NCBI GenBank assembly: GCA_938007935.1
Contig: CALLMD010000042.1
Coordinates: 1 to 35,044 of the forward strand
DNA from: an uncultured Hellea sp.
GTDB taxonomy: Bacteria; Pseudomonadota; Alphaproteobacteria; Caulobacterales; Maricaulaceae
Reading direction: 5' to 3'
Length of the DNA stretch: 35,044 nt
Part shown: positions 34,256 through 35,044 of the stretch, one piece after another
Numbering within the stretch: the stretch's first letter is position 1
Layout of the letters: every line of letters begins with the position of its first letter
The notes under the pieces: generated by a model
The model's input: only the letters and a program-made list of their open reading frames with translations
Told to the model about the DNA's origin: nothing
The model's database searches: none
Made by a program: the position numbers and the translations under genes

Positions 34256-34683
34256 GCCAGCGCAAATTATTAATCGTCGCCGCTTGCGCCCTGATTGACG
34301 CCGATGGCCGTATTTTAATTACGCAGCGCCCTGCGGGGAAAAGCCATGCGGGCCAATGGGAGTTTCCGGGCGGTAAAGTCGAGGATGGCGAGACGCCCGA
34401 ACAGGCCGTGACGCGGGAGCTGCGAGAAGAATTAAGTATCGAGCCTTGTGAGCGCTGCTTGCAGCCTTTCTCATTTGCTTCTCATGCTTATGAAGATTTC
34501 GATTTGCTCATGCCGCTTTATCTCTGCCGTCAATGGGACGGCTTTGCGAAGGCTTTAGAAGGTCAAACCCTTAAATGGGTCTTCCCTGATAAGATGGGTG
34601 ATATTGACTGGGTGCCCGCCGATATTCCGCTCGCGCAAGAGATTAGAGATAGGCTGCAAAGCGGACGTCGATTTGCGAGTTAG
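34252..34683 (+). CDS. mutT: MutT-type 8-oxo-dGTP diphosphatase (Nudix)
   Basis: Nudix hydrolase that clears oxidised nucleotides. In the 143-residue product the Nudix box begins at G41 (GKVEDGE, then REL-REE at 55-60); the usual final glycine is serine (S62). EFPGGK, preceding HAGQW, is the MutT hallmark. TTG start at 34252 overlaps the argJ stop (TTGA), so translation is coupled; other starts would lose the first strand. Physiological substrate could differ. Confidence 0.92.
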   Translation: MSQRKLLIVAACALIDADGRILITQRPAGKSHAGQWEFPGGKVEDGETPEQAVTRELREELSIEPCERCLQPFSFASHAYEDFDLLMPLYLCRQWDGFAKALEGQTLKWVFPDKMGDIDWVPADIPLAQEIRDRLQSGRRFAS

Positions 34684-34739
34684 CTGATTTATAATCACTT
34701 CCGTCAGGCAAGTGGAAGACAATAGGCAAAAAGATTAGA

Positions 34740-35044
34740 TTAATCCTCAATTATCAAAATATATTCCCCGCTCTTTTCAATCGTTTATAAAATAATCGGG
34801 CAATTCAATCCTCGCACCTCAATCCTGATATAATCTAACCTCATTGAAGTTCAGAGATAGGCTCTGTTCCGTGCAATTTTGTTTCACAAAAATGCACTAA
34901 AAAGAGGAGAGCAAGAATTTGGCTTTGATAAGTTCCCCGCATCACAGGACAGGTAAGACGTTGCTTACTGGATTTGGGGACGATGAGATTGAGCACTGTG
35001 TAAATGTATTGGTTGCGATCATTTGCGAGATGCAATGAACGCCG
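34740..35044. repeat. Dispersed repeat, copy B (cut by window end)
   Basis: Second copy of the element at 7038-7343, same orientation, 27.7 kb away. Core 34842-35044 is 203 bp with 9 mismatches to copy A and no gaps. The near-palindrome TGCAATTTTG/CAAAAATGCA (34872-34896) is identical. Between the mutT stop (34683) and here only AT-rich sequence is seen. Confidence 0.88.

Overview
The window looks like a stretch of chromosome from an alphaproteobacterium, most likely a marine Caulobacterales/Hyphomonadaceae-type lineage. The grounds are an ATP12 chaperone gene, a Coq7-type ubiquinone hydroxylase, ubiG and lysC as near neighbours, the secA / parvulin lipoprotein / argJ / mutT order, a comF-grxC-nitrilase-DUF1178 cluster, and TTAA-N7-TTAA sequences that fit the cell-cycle regulator CtrA. 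No species can be named from this alone.

Layout. 1-220: tRNA-Leu(GAG) with a small 12-bp tandem repeat downstream of it. 302-4742: lipB, then a leftward series of two DUF805 membrane proteins, an OsmC-like protein, ATP12, RluC and the fluoride channel CrcB/FluC, several with overlapping ends. 4832-6937: a large, AT-richer surface lipoprotein gene. 7038-7820: an 0.8-kb gene-free region with a dispersed repeat (second copy at the right edge), a 19-bp inverted repeat and the leader of the ribosomal operon rpsF-rpsR-rplI (7822-9101). 9166-14867: mainly leftward metabolic and envelope genes (haloalkane dehalogenase, a mini ParB-domain protein, an M50-like membrane metalloprotease, an acyl-CoA-dehydrogenase-fold flavoprotein, a TPR protein behind two CtrA-like boxes, an Asp/Arg/Lys-rich secreted protein) and a rightward FAH-family hydrolase with an overlapping unknown gene. 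15050-17289: an AT-rich type II restriction-modification cassette, a C5-cytosine methyltransferase with an N-terminal helix-turn-helix and a HpaII-family endonuclease, set between core genes. 17293-24087: ispG, RodZ-like, dsbB, coq7, lysC, an aminotransferase and ubiG. 24100-28175: a ParB-like DNA-binding protein with an elaborate upstream region, DUF1178, nitrilase, glutaredoxin, ComF and a methyltransferase. 28306-34683: a TorF-type porin, secA, parvulin lipoprotein, argJ and mutT. 34740-35044: second repeat copy, cut by the window end.

Most of the window is housekeeping: lipoylation, ribosome, isoprenoid (ispG) and ubiquinone (coq7, ubiG) synthesis, aspartate-family and arginine amino acids (lysC, argJ), protein export and envelope folding (secA, parvulin, dsbB). 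The accessory or unexplained parts are the restriction-modification cassette, the large lipoprotein, the dispersed repeat with its adjoining non-coding region, the ParB-like gene's control region and several short unknown proteins. No CRISPR array, rRNA, prophage or intact insertion sequence was seen.
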